The notes: generated by a model from the letters alone, not told the origin. A DNA stretch of 64,000 nt from Sphingobacterium sp. BN32 (GCF_030503615.1 NZ_CP129963.1:3534001-3598000), one strand, 5' to 3'; shown: positions 45,652-55,836, counted from the first letter of the stretch. Numbers and translations: made by a program.

Positions 45652-46050
45652 ATATAAACGCAATCTTCTAGCCTGGCATAACAGTACCTATGCTTTTACG
45701 TTGTTTACAAGCATTAAAGCGATGAAGCTTTCGAAACTATTTAACGACAAACGGCTTCTTCCGAAGCCATTGAGGCAATAGTGAATCTTATAAGAGTTTC
45801 GTAAGTAAGATGGCATCTTTATACATCTTGTAGTTTCTCTAGGTAAAAGATCAAAATCTTCCCCAGCTAACCTATATGCACAAACAAAAGGTCATACAGA
45901 TACCACAATAAACCCTTTATCAAGACAATTTAGCGCTAGATATAGAGAACATCTTGCGACGCGTATGATTAAGTACGAGACACCGATATAAAAGAGAAGC
46001 GGGCTTCCTAAATAGGAAACCCGCTTCTCTTTTATCGTATAATATTTTTA
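45652..46050. other. Intergenic region, kinase / coiled-coil protein
   Basis: 399 bp between convergent genes. Only the hairpin at 45990-46034 is recognisable; no coding sequence of plausible length or RNA was seen. Confidence 0.35.
45990..46034. terminator. Bidirectional terminator
   Basis: Long stem AAAAGAGAAGCGGG... / ...CCCGCTTCTCTTTT with a small internal mismatch; A-run and T-run flanks suit both convergent genes. Confidence 0.85.
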
Positions 46051-46992
46051 TTATTTCAAGACAATGGATGCTCTCCCCATAATGGAGTTATCCGCATAGA
46101 GCAAAATGGTGTAAGCCCCTTTTTGAAAACGCTCGCCGTTATTACCCCACTCCATCTGATACTCTTGTCCGTTATTCGTAAAGTTGATGCTCTCTTTGAA
46201 ACTGTACTGAAGCTTCTCACCATGAACATAGAATATATCTTCTGAATTTGCTTCCAAATTTCCTTTGGGATTGATTACACGAACGAAAATATCTTTCTTA
46301 CCTGTACTCGCTAAGGGATTATCAGCTACAGTAAAGCTGATTTGAAGCTTATCAATTCGTTTCGACTTCGTCTCGATCTCTATAACGCCACCCTTCTTCT
46401 CTTCTACACCGGCAATATGAATATTTGAAACTTTGATGGAAGACGCTTTGTTAATCTTCTCGTTTAAGATTTTGGTTTGTTTGCTTAGGTTTTCAGATTG
46501 CTGACGACTTGCCGTCACTTCATTTTTCAAATCAGTATTCGCTTCCGCCAATAACTCATTTTTTATGCGTAACTCCGTCACCTGATCTTTCATACGCGAC
46601 ACTTGAGTTTTCAACTGATAAACTTGCTGTTTAGCATCCTCAATTTGCTGATCCGTGATCTCGCCACTTTCCAGACTGCTGCGTAAATCTTCAATTCTCA
46701 CGCGCGCATCTTGTTCTGCTGATTGAAACTCATCCGCTGAACCATTATATTGTGATTTAATATTATCTAGCTCTGCCTCGATGCGATCAATCTCAGATTG
46801 CAAACTTTCCTTCTGTAAAGTCACTGTATATAGCTTCTCACCCGACGATTTAAACTTTACATAGAAATATATATTCGTCGCTAAAAGTGCTGCTATCGCT
46901 ATAATGAAAAAGTAGATCTTCGAACTATCACGTTTTAAGGCGACCTGTTCTTGATCTTCGTTCATTCCCGTATTTTGTATTCCTGTTTTCAT
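46051..46992 (-). CDS. Membrane-anchored coiled-coil protein, function unknown
   Basis: 313 residues. A short acidic cytoplasmic N-terminus, one membrane helix (about residues 26-46, YFFIIAIAALLATNIYFYV), then a long heptad-rich coiled coil (about 55-190, rich in Q/E/K), and a C-terminal beta-rich domain from ~195 (IEIETKSKRIDKLQISFTV, GAYTILLYADNSIMGRASIVL). The layout suggests a periplasm-facing structural or scaffolding protein anchored in the inner membrane. I do not recognise a named family. It is 117 bp downstream of gmd on the same strand. Confidence 0.8.
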   Translation of the reverse strand: MKTGIQNTGMNEDQEQVALKRDSSKIYFFIIAIAALLATNIYFYVKFKSSGEKLYTVTLQKESLQSEIDRIEAELDNIKSQYNGSADEFQSAEQDARVRIEDLRSSLESGEITDQQIEDAKQQVYQLKTQVSRMKDQVTELRIKNELLAEANTDLKNEVTASRQQSENLSKQTKILNEKINKASSIKVSNIHIAGVEEKKGGVIEIETKSKRIDKLQISFTVADNPLASTGKKDIFVRVINPKGNLEANSEDIFYVHGEKLQYSFKESINFTNNGQEYQMEWGNNGERFQKGAYTILLYADNSIMGRASIVLK

Positions 46993-47109
46993 GATGCTTG
47001 CACGTACGTCTCGCCGAAACGAAGATTAGATAAATCAATTAGACAACGTACGTTTAATATTCTATTAACATATTCGTAAAATCCAACGCAAAAACTGTTC
47101 CAACTCTAA

Positions 47110-48246
47110 TTATTCAAAATAATTTAAAGTCGTGAAACCGCCCTTCTTAAGATACTCTTCGCGCTGCATAACTTTCAGATCCGAAAGAACCATCTCATTG
47201 ACCAGCATATCAAGCGAATACCTTGGTTTCCAACCCAATTTGTTCTGCGCTTTTGAAGGATCACCGATCAATATATCCACCTCCGTCGGACGGTAATATT
47301 GCGGATCCACTTTAACAACAGTCTGTCCTAGTTTGATAGACTCAGCGCTAAGCCCCAACTCTTGCAATCGCTCCTCATCGCGATCAATAATCACTGCCTT
47401 TTCAGCCTCTCCTTTTCCACTAAACTCAATCTCTATTCCTAACTCGGCGAAAGCCATGCGAACAAATTCACGCACCGTCGTCGTCACGCCTGTTGCAATA
47501 ACAAAGTCTTCCGGCTTTTCCTGCTGTAAAATCAGCCACATTGCTTCCACATAATCTCTCGCATGTCCCCAATCGCGTTGTGCTGACAAATTACCTAAGT
47601 ATAATTTATCCTGTAGCCCCAAAGCAATCTTTGCAGCAGCTCTTGTAATCTTACGCGTAACAAAGGTCTCCCCGCGCACAGGGCTCTCATGGTTGAACAA
47701 AATCCCGTTACAGGCAAACATTTGATAAGCTTCGCGATAATTTACCGTAATCCAGTATGCATACATCTTAGCAACAGCATAGGGGCTTCGAGGGTAAAAA
47801 GGAGTAGTCTCGCTTTGTGGAACCTCCTGCACCAAACCATAAAGTTCAGACGTTGATGCCTGATATACTTTCGTATGTTCTACTAGACCCAAAAGGCGAA
47901 CAGCCTCGAGTATGCGCAACATCCCGATACCATCTGCATTCGCCGTATATTCCGGGGTATCAAAACTTACTTTTACATGCGATTGCGCAGCAAGGTTATA
48001 AATCTCATGCGGGCGCGTCTCTTGAATCACACGGATTAAATTCGTCGAATCCGTCAAATCACCGTAATGAAGCACGAAATTCCTTCCTAATTCATGAGGA
48101 TCCTGATATAAATGATCGATACGATCAGTGTTGAACAAGGAACTTCTTCTTTTCAACCCATGCACCATATAGCCTTTTTTCAATAGAAACTCAGCTAAAT
48201 ATGCGCCATCCTGACCCGTAATCCCTGTAATTAGTGCAACTTTCAT
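47110..48246 (-). CDS. gmd: GDP-mannose 4,6-dehydratase
   Basis: 378 residues, starting at the [14 protein letters not shown] methionine, which matches the family start (a second ATG lies 15 bp upstream). Converts GDP-mannose to GDP-4-keto-6-deoxymannose, the first step to GDP-L-fucose and related 6-deoxyhexoses. NADP-binding GITGQDG is at 8-14; catalytic residues are in ASTSELYG and [21 protein letters not shown] (YxxxK). GDP-fucose synthase is not in the window. It suggests the cell makes a 6-deoxyhexose for surface glycans or glycoproteins. Confidence 0.95.
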   Translation of the reverse strand: MKVALITGITGQDGAYLAEFLLKKGYMVHGLKRRSSLFNTDRIDHLYQDPHELGRNFVLHYGDLTDSTNLIRVIQETRPHEIYNLAAQSHVKVSFDTPEYTANADGIGMLRILEAVRLLGLVEHTKVYQASTSELYGLVQEVPQSETTPFYPRSPYAVAKMYAYWITVNYREAYQMFACNGILFNHESPVRGETFVTRKITRAAAKIALGLQDKLYLGNLSAQRDWGHARDYVEAMWLILQQEKPEDFVIATGVTTTVREFVRMAFAELGIEIEFSGKGEAEKAVIIDRDEERLQELGLSAESIKLGQTVVKVDPQYYRPTEVDILIGDPSKAQNKLGWKPRYSLDMLVNEMVLSDLKVMQREEYLKKGGFTTLNYFE

Positions 48247-48326
48247 ATATTCTGGATTCATCCAATGCGTAAAAATTATGCAAATATATTTAAAATTACT
48301 GCAAACAATTGATGTTTAAACAACAA

Positions 48327-48349
48327 AGCCGCAGAAAATTTCTGCGGCT
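48327..48349 (-). terminator. Terminator after the lipoprotein gene
   Basis: AGCCGCAGAAA / TTTCTGCGGCT inverted repeat followed, on the reverse strand, by a T-rich stretch. Confidence 0.7.
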
Positions 48350-48372
48350 CCTTAGTTTTTCTTGTGCTATCC

Positions 48373-48918
48373 TTAGTTAGCGCGTGTGAAATTGAACACC
48401 AAATGCCCTTGTCCTTGATCCAATGGAATTGGCATACGCATCGTCATTCCATTCTCATCAGCGAACGAAAGATCTAAGCGGTATCCGCTCGTCACGTTAG
48501 ACGCTTTGTCTCCGGCATATACTTTCTTGAATTGGAAAGCTGGCTCACCGCCTGTTTTACCAGGATTAAAAATAGACCATACGATGTTACGAACCGCGCC
48601 GTTTGCACATAATGTACCATCAGCATTGAACGTAATAGTACCACGCTGTGCACCGCCCGGTAAATCCCAAACCGAACCAATGAAACAATCTACAGGAGCT
48701 TCATCAAAAATGTTCTTGATTGTATAAGAACTCGGAATGTTTTCACGTTCAACAGAATTCAACACCCATTTACCTTTAAAACCAGCGCGCCATTGTGATG
48801 CTGTAGGACCTTGAGAAGTCTCTGTACCACCAACTGTAGATTTTTTCTGCGCACCGCAACTTCCTAAAATTAACACCATAGTTAACAAGGACAAAAAGGA
48901 TAAAATACGTTTATGCAT
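48373..48918 (-). CDS. Small lipocalin-like lipoprotein, function unknown
   Basis: 181 residues from ATG 48918. Lipoprotein signal ends in LILGSC (C21). The mature part starts with WRAGFKGKWVLNSVERENIP and continues as beta strands (GSVWDLPGGAQRGTITFNADGTLCANG, HLVFNFTRAN), reminiscent of lipocalin-like Bacteroidota lipoproteins (GxW near the N-terminus). The family call is tentative. Divergent from the membrane-protein/flippase operon. Confidence 0.75.
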   Translation of the reverse strand: MHKRILSFLSLLTMVLILGSCGAQKKSTVGGTETSQGPTASQWRAGFKGKWVLNSVERENIPSSYTIKNIFDEAPVDCFIGSVWDLPGGAQRGTITFNADGTLCANGAVRNIVWSIFNPGKTGGEPAFQFKKVYAGDKASNVTSGYRLDLSFADENGMTMRMPIPLDQGQGHLVFNFTRAN

Positions 48919-48982
48919 ATTACAAAGTTTAAAATAGTATATTAAATGTATATTAGTAACCTCAAAAAACAACGATATTTTG

Positions 48983-49306
48983 ATGAACACTACTTCCAAA
49001 AATCATACCATAAGCAAAATCGTTGCCAAGGCGATATTACGAATTGTTATGATTATCCTCATTATCGGAATAGCATACTCCTTCAGCAAAGATGCTAATT
49101 TATTGAAGAACATTTCGTTATATTTTCCACACAAATGGGCTATATTTGCACCCATTTCACTATTTATTATTTTTATTATCCTAATGGTGATCATGCTCCG
49201 AGAAAAATATAAAAGAATAGACATCAACTGGTTGTTCTCTTTAGCAGGCGCTTTCCTCTTTGTCTACCTCATGATGCTTTTCTCGAAAATATACCCTTTA
49301 TTATAA
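48983..49306 (+). CDS. Small membrane protein, function unknown
   Basis: 107 residues from ATG 48983, with three hydrophobic segments (about 18-33, 52-70, 84-102) and basic loops (REKYKRIDINW). No family recognised. The flippase-like gene begins 13 bp after its stop and the SDR gene overlaps that, so the three genes form an operon. Confidence 0.7.
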   Translation: MNTTSKNHTISKIVAKAILRIVMIILIIGIAYSFSKDANLLKNISLYFPHKWAIFAPISLFIIFIILMVIMLREKYKRIDINWLFSLAGAFLFVYLMMLFSKIYPLL

Positions 49307-49319
49307 TTGATCTTTGCCC

Positions 49320-50240
49320 ATGCAAGACTCGAAAGTTTGGAATATAGTAAAAAACCTGCTGAAAGTACTCATCACTTTTGCTGCAGTGTACTGGGTTTCC
49401 ACCAAGATATCATTGACCGAGTTAAAAGACGTTCTGAGCGACAGCAATCCCCTCTATTTGCTGCTCGCCTTTCTTGCTTACTGCTGCTCCATTTTAGTCG
49501 CCTCTTCGCGCCTCAACTCATTCTTCAAAGCAATCGGATTAAAGCTTTCCGAACGTTATAATTTTCGTCTTTATCAACTCGGGCTACTATACAACTTCTT
49601 TCTGCCCGGTGGAATCGGTGGCGATGGCTACAAAATATTCTTCCTAAAGAAGACATTCCAGATATCAAGACGACAAGTACTCGGCGCTGTATTCTTTGAC
49701 CGCCTAAGCGGACTCTGGGCATTATGTATTGTGGCCGGAACGCTCGTTATTTTTATGCCGCGTTTGGCAATCCCGAACTACATCACCATCGCCGTGCTTG
49801 CACTGGGAACCATTAGCTACCTGTTTGTATTGAGAACATTTTTCAAGCAGTTCCTAAATAATTTTATCATCACCCATTTTAAAGCGCTCGCCGTTCAAGG
49901 TTTTCAAACCATCACCGCCATCTTTATACTCTATGCGATGAACTTCGATGGTAAGTTCTCCCCTTACCTCTTAATTTTTATGGTATCTTCGCTCGTAGCT
50001 ATCGTACCTTCGATTGGTGGAGCCATCGGACTGCGAGAAACGGTGATCTTTAGCTTAGCAACATATCTACAATTAGATCAGCACATAGCCGTTACCATTA
50101 GTTTGATATTTTACATCATCTCGCTTTTAGTAGCGTCAAGTGGTATTTATTATATTTTCCGACCGCAGCGCCTGGGTGCAGACAAACTCCCGTCAGCAAA
50201 AGAGGTCGAGGAAGAAATTGAAAAAGAAGAAGAAGAATAA
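49320..50240 (+). CDS. Flippase-like integral membrane protein (LPG synthase TM domain family)
   Basis: 306 residues from ATG 49320, about eight membrane helices. It matches the membrane part of lysylphosphatidylglycerol synthase/AglD-like proteins: YNFRLYQLGLLYNFFLPGGIGGDGYKIFFLKK, then VLGAVFFDRLSGLWAL and PSIGGAIGLRETVIFSLATYLQ. It lacks the soluble aminoacyltransferase domain, so a lipid or glycolipid translocase role is inferred, as for other stand-alone members. The C-terminus is very acidic. Its stop overlaps the SDR start (TAATG). Confidence 0.85.
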   Translation: MQDSKVWNIVKNLLKVLITFAAVYWVSTKISLTELKDVLSDSNPLYLLLAFLAYCCSILVASSRLNSFFKAIGLKLSERYNFRLYQLGLLYNFFLPGGIGGDGYKIFFLKKTFQISRRQVLGAVFFDRLSGLWALCIVAGTLVIFMPRLAIPNYITIAVLALGTISYLFVLRTFFKQFLNNFIITHFKALAVQGFQTITAIFILYAMNFDGKFSPYLLIFMVSSLVAIVPSIGGAIGLRETVIFSLATYLQLDQHIAVTISLIFYIISLLVASSGIYYIFRPQRLGADKLPSAKEVEEEIEKEEEE

Positions 50241-50950
50241 TGGCAAATATTATCGTAACAGGAGCAAGTAGTGGTATTGGCTTCGAAGCAGTATTGGATT
50301 TAACAGCAAATAAGGAGCATAAAGTAATCGCCTTAGCGCGCTCGGCTGATAAGCTTCGCAAGTTGCACGAAATCGCTAGCTCCTTAAACCACGACGGTGG
50401 AACACTGTATCCTGCGCAATTCGATATTGTGTATGACAATTATCCAGACTCCTTAGTACCCTTCATTCAATCCAAATTTGAAGAGGTTGATATCCTAATC
50501 AATAATGCGGGCGCTTTAATCAACAAACCATTCTTAGCATCAACGAATGAAGATTTCGCACAGATGCTGCAGTCGAACTTGATCGGGCATATCAATATGA
50601 TCCGTCATATTGCTCCGTTAATGAAAGAAGGTAGCCATATCGTTAATATTAGTAGTATGGGCGGTTTTCAGGGCTCTGCCAAGTTCCCGGGACTAGCGGC
50701 CTACTCTACGAGCAAAGCTGCATTAGCTGTATTGACCGAATGCTTAGCCGAAGAATTCAAAGAGCAGGGCATCAAAGTAAACTGTCTGGCATTGGGATCT
50801 TCGCAGACCGAAATGTTCGAAGCGGCATTCCCTGGAGTCGAAGCCGGAACATTAGCCTTTGAAATGGGCCGATACATCGCTGAATTCGCGCAGAATGGCC
50901 ATAAATATTATAACGGAAAGATACTGCCCGTGGCAAATACAACGCCATAA
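50240..50950 (+). CDS. Short-chain dehydrogenase/reductase
   Basis: 236 residues. Cofactor loop GASSGIG (8-14), NNAG (88-91), and the catalytic triad around S138/S139, Y155 and K159 (YSTSKAA). The substrate is unknown. Translational coupling to the flippase-like gene suggests work on the same lipid or polyprenyl-linked substrate, but that is inference. Confidence 0.9.
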   Translation: MANIIVTGASSGIGFEAVLDLTANKEHKVIALARSADKLRKLHEIASSLNHDGGTLYPAQFDIVYDNYPDSLVPFIQSKFEEVDILINNAGALINKPFLASTNEDFAQMLQSNLIGHINMIRHIAPLMKEGSHIVNISSMGGFQGSAKFPGLAAYSTSKAALAVLTECLAEEFKEQGIKVNCLALGSSQTEMFEAAFPGVEAGTLAFEMGRYIAEFAQNGHKYYNGKILPVANTTP

Positions 50951-50969
50951 CCCAATAACAAAAAATTTG

Positions 50970-50995
50970 AGCCCTATTTCCTATAGGGCTTTTAT
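50970..50995 (+). terminator. Terminator after the SDR gene
   Basis: AGCCCTAT / ATAGGGCT stem with a 5-base loop followed by TTT. Confidence 0.75.
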
Positions 50996-51316
50996 ATTTT
51001 ATCAGCCTTTTACTGCAAGCTTTCTTAAATAAAACCTCGTCAGGAGAGCTATTCATTTAACGTTTTCCATTCCCTAATATGGTTAACGAAGTTTTTTAAC
51101 GAAAAACAATAATAAATCAGATTTATTTATAAATTTACTATAAGTAAATGCTCAAACAATTACATTCCAAGCCGAATGACCTAAAAGCTTAACTAATCTT
51201 CCATTTTTAGTTAAATACATACATTCCGTACCAACGATAAACAAACTCAACGCATAAGCATTTTTGGGCGCAGCCCTTAGAACAACAACAAATTAATTAA
51301 CTAGAAAACTTAAATT
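50996..51316. other. Intergenic region upstream of susC
   Basis: About 320 bp, AT-rich, expected to hold the susCD promoter. No sigma/anti-sigma pair, regulator gene or recognised operator is present. Confidence 0.35.
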
Positions 51317-54300
51317 ATGAAAAGAAATCTACTGTTTTTCATAATGCTTTGTTGGCTACCTATCATGGTATTTGGACAAAGCAGACAAGTAACGGGTACT
51401 GTTACTGATGCCGTTACGAACCAACCAATCGCCGGTGCGACCATAAAAGCGGTCGGAACCAGCTTCGTCGCCCAAACAGATGTCAATGGACGCTACGAAA
51501 TCGGTCTCAACGAATCCACCAAATTTCTCTTCTTTACCTACATCGGTTATTCGTCGCAACAAGTTGCCGCCGCTGCCGGCACAGTGGATGTACAACTTAT
51601 GCCCTCTGCCGCAGATTTGGAAGAGGTGGTCGTAGTGGGCTATGGTACACAGATTAAAAAAGACATAACAGGATCGGTCGCCAGTGTAAAAATGGCAGAT
51701 CTCGAAAATGTCCCCCTACAGACGGTCGAGGCTGGCTTACAAGGCCGTGCTCCTGGCGTGTTTGTCAACACGAGCTCAGGAAAATTAGGACAGGCACTGC
51801 AGATCCGAGTGCGTGGTATTTCCTCAATCTCTGCAGGAACACAACCTTTATTTGTGATTGATGGCGTACCGATGGTAACCGAAGCATTGGGAACTTACGA
51901 CGAGCCGGACAACCCTTTGGCAGCGATAAGCCCTGATGATATCGAATCCATGGAAGTATTAAAGGATGGTGCTGCCTCCGCAATCTATGGATCCAGAGCA
52001 TCCAATGGGGTCGTTTTAATTAGCACAAAAAAAGGAAAAGCAGGACGAACAAAAATCGATTTGAACTACTTTGCAGGATTTAGCGACCCAACAAATAAGG
52101 GCGACTTCCTGAATGCTGACCAATATCGCGAGCTGCTCTCGGCGGCACTCGTTAATGGGGGCTATATCGGACCAGATCCGGACGAACAATACCCCGATGT
52201 GAGTGCATTCTGGGCAGACTGGACCGGAACCGATGACTGGGATAAAAACTACAATACCAATTGGGTAAACGAAGGTATGCGCCGCGGAAGCTTGCAACAA
52301 GGTAGCTTAAGCATTTCCGGGGGTGATGCAAAAACTAGATTTAACGCCTCAGGTAGTTACTCTGATACCAAAGGTATTATCATCGGGAACCGCTTTAAAA
52401 GAACGTCAGGGCGCATTGGTGTAGACCATTCTGCTTTCGATTTCCTGGACATCGGAGGAACCTTAAATATTAATAAAATCGATAACTACCGTGTTAACTC
52501 TGATAACGCATTCTCAAATCCACTTCAGTTAAATGCGCTCCCTCCTATACAACCTATACGCGACGAGAATGGCGAATTGTATAACTATACGGTTTACTAC
52601 AATAACCTGATCGACCTGGAAAACGGTAATAATCTTTCCAGCACTTACCGCACATTTGGAACGGCCTACGCCAATGCACGGATTACACCCGACCTGCTGT
52701 TCCGCTCGGAATACGGCATGGACTTTCAGAACTTGGAAGAGGACTTATACTTAGGGATGAAAACACAAGATGGTGGAGACTCCGGAGGTTATGGCTTTAG
52801 TTATCAGGCTCGTTCCGTCAACTTCAACACCAACAATACCTTATCTTATTCAAAGGTCTTTAACGACATCCATAACCTAAACTTATTGGCGGGGATGTCC
52901 TATCAGGAACAACAGTTCAGATTCACAATGGCCGAAGGTAAAAACTTCCCTTCCGACCAGTTCAGAAAGATTACAGCCGCCGCTGTAAAATCAGATGCCA
53001 GCTCATCAGCAACTTCTAGAGCCATTGTTTCTTACTTTGCCCGCGCAAACTATAAGTTGATGGATCGCTACCTATTTGAAGCATCTGTGCGTACCGATGG
53101 ATCCTCCCGATTCGGAAAAGAATATAAATATGCTACTTTCCCAGGCGCGTCCCTAGGTTGGGTCATCTCTGAGGAAAACTTCCTGAAAGAAAGCCAAGCG
53201 TTAAACTTTCTGAAACTTAGAGCTAGTTACGGTTTGACCGGTAATGAGAATATTGCCAACTTCGCTTCGAGAACACTCTACCGAGGCGCAAACTATGCCG
53301 GTACTCCCGGAACCGTAGCCTACCAATTAGGAGATCCAAGACTAACATGGGAGCAAACAGCACAAACCAACTTAGGCCTAGACTTCGGATTGTTGTCCGA
53401 CCGAATCTCAGGAACGGTAGAAGCCTACCACAAAAAAACAACCGACATGTTATTGGATATGCCAATTGTGTCAACCAGCGGATTTACAACCGTATTTAGA
53501 AATATCGGTAGTTTGGAAAACAAAGGGCTCGAATTGACCTTAAACTCGAAAAACTTCGTCGGAGAATTCAAATGGTCTACTTCATTCAATATCTCCTGGA
53601 ATAGAAACAAAATTTTAAAATTAGTGAATGGTCAGCCAATCTATCCTGGAGGCCGTTATTTAGGTCGCTTGGAGGAAGGTATGCCTTATGGATTCTTCTA
53701 TGGAAAAGCCTATGCCGGCGTTGACCCAGAGAACGGCGATGCACTGTATTATTTAGATGAAACCCGTAAAACGACAACGAACGAGTACTCAGAGGCTGCA
53801 GATCAGGAAATTGGTGATCCAAACCCAAGTTTCTTTGGCGGTTTTGGTAATAAATTCTCTTACAAGAATTTTGACCTCGATATTCAGACCCAATTCGTGA
53901 GCGGCAATGATATCTACAATGCTGCAGGCGGCTTCCAGTCGGCAAATGGCGATTACTTTGATAACCAAACAACGGATCAGATGAACTATTGGAAAAACCC
54001 GGGCGACATCACGATGATTCCGCAACCTCGCTTCGACTCGGCGAATGGAACGCGTCCATCATCCCGCTACATTCAAGATGGTTCTTACTTCCGTATCAAA
54101 AACCTGGTATTGGGATATAATTTACCAAATGAAACGGTGACTAAATTAAAAATGCAGCGTGCTAGAATATATGTATCTGCAACGAACTTGTTGACACTGA
54201 CCGATTATAATGGCTATGACCCTGAAATCAACACGACATTTGCAGGTGCCATACAGCTGGGTACAGATTTCTATACAGCACCGCAGCCACGCACAATCAC

Positions 54301-54325
54301 TTTTGGAATTAATGTAGGCTTCTAA
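51317..54325 (+). CDS. SusC/RagA-family TonB-dependent outer membrane transporter
   Basis: 1002 residues. Signal peptide MKRNLLFFIMLCWLPIMVFG, a carboxypeptidase-regulatory-like domain (about 24-95, VTGTVTDAVTNQPIAGATIKAVGT), a TonB-box-like EEVVVVGYG (102-110), a plug domain (about 115-235, IRVRGISSISAGTQPLFVIDGVPM and SMEVLKDGAASAIYGSRASNGVVLISTKKG), then a 22-strand-type barrel with the C-terminal FGINVGF. Imports oligosaccharides or peptides with its SusD partner, 17 bp downstream. There is no N-terminal signalling (STN) domain, so no anti-sigma cross-talk is predicted. Confidence 0.96.
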   Translation: MKRNLLFFIMLCWLPIMVFGQSRQVTGTVTDAVTNQPIAGATIKAVGTSFVAQTDVNGRYEIGLNESTKFLFFTYIGYSSQQVAAAAGTVDVQLMPSAADLEEVVVVGYGTQIKKDITGSVASVKMADLENVPLQTVEAGLQGRAPGVFVNTSSGKLGQALQIRVRGISSISAGTQPLFVIDGVPMVTEALGTYDEPDNPLAAISPDDIESMEVLKDGAASAIYGSRASNGVVLISTKKGKAGRTKIDLNYFAGFSDPTNKGDFLNADQYRELLSAALVNGGYIGPDPDEQYPDVSAFWADWTGTDDWDKNYNTNWVNEGMRRGSLQQGSLSISGGDAKTRFNASGSYSDTKGIIIGNRFKRTSGRIGVDHSAFDFLDIGGTLNINKIDNYRVNSDNAFSNPLQLNALPPIQPIRDENGELYNYTVYYNNLIDLENGNNLSSTYRTFGTAYANARITPDLLFRSEYGMDFQNLEEDLYLGMKTQDGGDSGGYGFSYQARSVNFNTNNTLSYSKVFNDIHNLNLLAGMSYQEQQFRFTMAEGKNFPSDQFRKITAAAVKSDASSSATSRAIVSYFARANYKLMDRYLFEASVRTDGSSRFGKEYKYATFPGASLGWVISEENFLKESQALNFLKLRASYGLTGNENIANFASRTLYRGANYAGTPGTVAYQLGDPRLTWEQTAQTNLGLDFGLLSDRISGTVEAYHKKTTDMLLDMPIVSTSGFTTVFRNIGSLENKGLELTLNSKNFVGEFKWSTSFNISWNRNKILKLVNGQPIYPGGRYLGRLEEGMPYGFFYGKAYAGVDPENGDALYYLDETRKTTTNEYSEAADQEIGDPNPSFFGGFGNKFSYKNFDLDIQTQFVSGNDIYNAAGGFQSANGDYFDNQTTDQMNYWKNPGDITMIPQPRFDSANGTRPSSRYIQDGSYFRIKNLVLGYNLPNETVTKLKMQRARIYVSATNLLTLTDYNGYDPEINTTFAGAIQLGTDFYTAPQPRTITFGINVGF

Positions 54326-54342
54326 TCAAAATCTAAAAAGTC

Positions 54343-55716
54343 ATGAAAATCTTAAAAAATCTATCATATTCTGTATTAGTCTTTTCCCTGCTAGCGAGTG
54401 CTTGCGGCAAGAAAATAGATATAGAACCTCAAAATGACATATCCTCTGAAAACGCTCTTTCCAGTGCCGCAGACGTCAATAATGTCCTTGTCGGCGCCTA
54501 CACTATCATGGCCCACCCGGCACTATACGGAACGAACCTTCTGATGATCGCTGATTTATACGCGAGTCCCGGCTATGTCAACTGGACAGGTTCATTCAGC
54601 ACCTACCGCGACATATCCAATCAAAATTTGATATCAACGAACGAGGACGCTACACGCACCTGGACGCGTGCCTACCAGGCAATCAACGCCGCAAACACCG
54701 TATTGGAATCCCTCGGTGTGGTAACCGATGCGGATATGAAAAAAGAAATTGAAGGAAAAGCACTATTCGTTCGCGGCATCATGCATTTTGAGCTCGTGAG
54801 GCTGTATGCTTTACCTTATGAAGCGGGCGGCGCTAACAGCTCTTTAGGAGTACCCATCGCAACAAAAGCGGTTAAAGCATTTGAAGATATCACGCCCGAT
54901 GTGCCTAGAAACAGCGTCGCAGAGGTCTATAAACAAGCAGAGGATGACCTGATCGCGGCCATATCGCTGCTGTCAGATAGTCCAGATTTATACGCAGCAA
55001 AAGGAATGCTGGCACGTCTATACCTTCAAAAAGGAGACTATCCTAATGCCAGGGAGCAGGCAAATGATATTATCGAAAGTGGAGAATATGCTTTAGCTAA
55101 AAATTTAGAAGATCCCTTCCGTATAAAAAATTCAACAGAGGGAGTGTTTGAAATTCAGCAAAACGAACAAAGTCATGCAGGTTCATCGAATGATGGTCTA
55201 GCAACTTTCTATTCGAGCTACTTAAATAACACAGGTGGTAAAGTAGGTCGTGGCGATTTAAGCATACTCAACTCCTTTGTCAATACGTATGATGAGACGG
55301 ATAAACGCAGAACGCAGATGATTTATGAAGGCACCGGCGCAAAGGCAGGATGGTTTACAAAAAAATGGTATAACTATTTTGATAACATCCCGGTTGTACG
55401 TTTAACAGAACTTTATTTAACGCGCGCTGAATGCAATGCCAGATTGGGAACATCCGTAGGCGATAGCCCCCTAAACGACATTAATCTCCTGCGCGAGCGT
55501 GCTGGTCTTGAAGATTTAGCAACCGTAACGATAGATCAAATTCTAACAGAACGCAATAAAGAATTAGCATTTGAAGGCTATAGAATCCATGATCTAAAAC
55601 GCACAAAAAAGAATATCGGAACCCTACCGTACAACGCTCCGAAATTGGTATTTCCAATTCCGTATCGCGAAGTATCCGTTAATTCTAACTTAAAGCAAAA
55701 TCCTGGATATAATTAA
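54343..55716 (+). CDS. RagB/SusD-family surface lipoprotein
   Basis: 457 residues; lipoprotein signal with C21 (LLASACGKK). The N-terminal helical TPR-like scaffold is visible (ARTWTRAYQAINAANTVLESLG, EIEGKALFVRGIMHFELVRLYALPY), as is the C-terminal family signature NDINLLRERAGL...ILTERNKELAFEGYRIHDLKRT. It caps the SusC barrel and binds the ligand. Somewhat shorter than many SusD proteins (500-600). No enzyme gene follows on the same strand. Confidence 0.95.
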   Translation: MKILKNLSYSVLVFSLLASACGKKIDIEPQNDISSENALSSAADVNNVLVGAYTIMAHPALYGTNLLMIADLYASPGYVNWTGSFSTYRDISNQNLISTNEDATRTWTRAYQAINAANTVLESLGVVTDADMKKEIEGKALFVRGIMHFELVRLYALPYEAGGANSSLGVPIATKAVKAFEDITPDVPRNSVAEVYKQAEDDLIAAISLLSDSPDLYAAKGMLARLYLQKGDYPNAREQANDIIESGEYALAKNLEDPFRIKNSTEGVFEIQQNEQSHAGSSNDGLATFYSSYLNNTGGKVGRGDLSILNSFVNTYDETDKRRTQMIYEGTGAKAGWFTKKWYNYFDNIPVVRLTELYLTRAECNARLGTSVGDSPLNDINLLRERAGLEDLATVTIDQILTERNKELAFEGYRIHDLKRTKKNIGTLPYNAPKLVFPIPYREVSVNSNLKQNPGYN

Positions 55717-55750
55717 GAAAGACATGCTGCTGAACTAAGATAATGCAGAA

Positions 55751-55836
55751 CCCTTTTAAACCCAATTCAAACCCAATACAAACCCCAATCAAACCCCTTT
55801 TAGAAGGGCTTTGATTGGGGTCTGTTTTGGGTTTGA
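55751..55836. repeat. 11-bp-period G-tract array, imperfect palindrome
   Basis: CCC tracts start at 55751, 55761, 55772, 55783 and 55794, with inverted GGG tracts after the loop near 55801-55804. The stem around CCCCAATCAAA / TTTGATTGGGG is strong but carries mismatches further out. Confidence 0.85.

Noticed and set aside
45652-45989. Small RNA or peptide gene in the 400-bp gap
   Set aside because: Only frames of about 20 codons and no promoter-terminator pair on one strand.
50772-51056. 94-codon reverse-strand frame
   Set aside because: Largely antisense to the SDR gene and its terminator, with no protein-like pattern.
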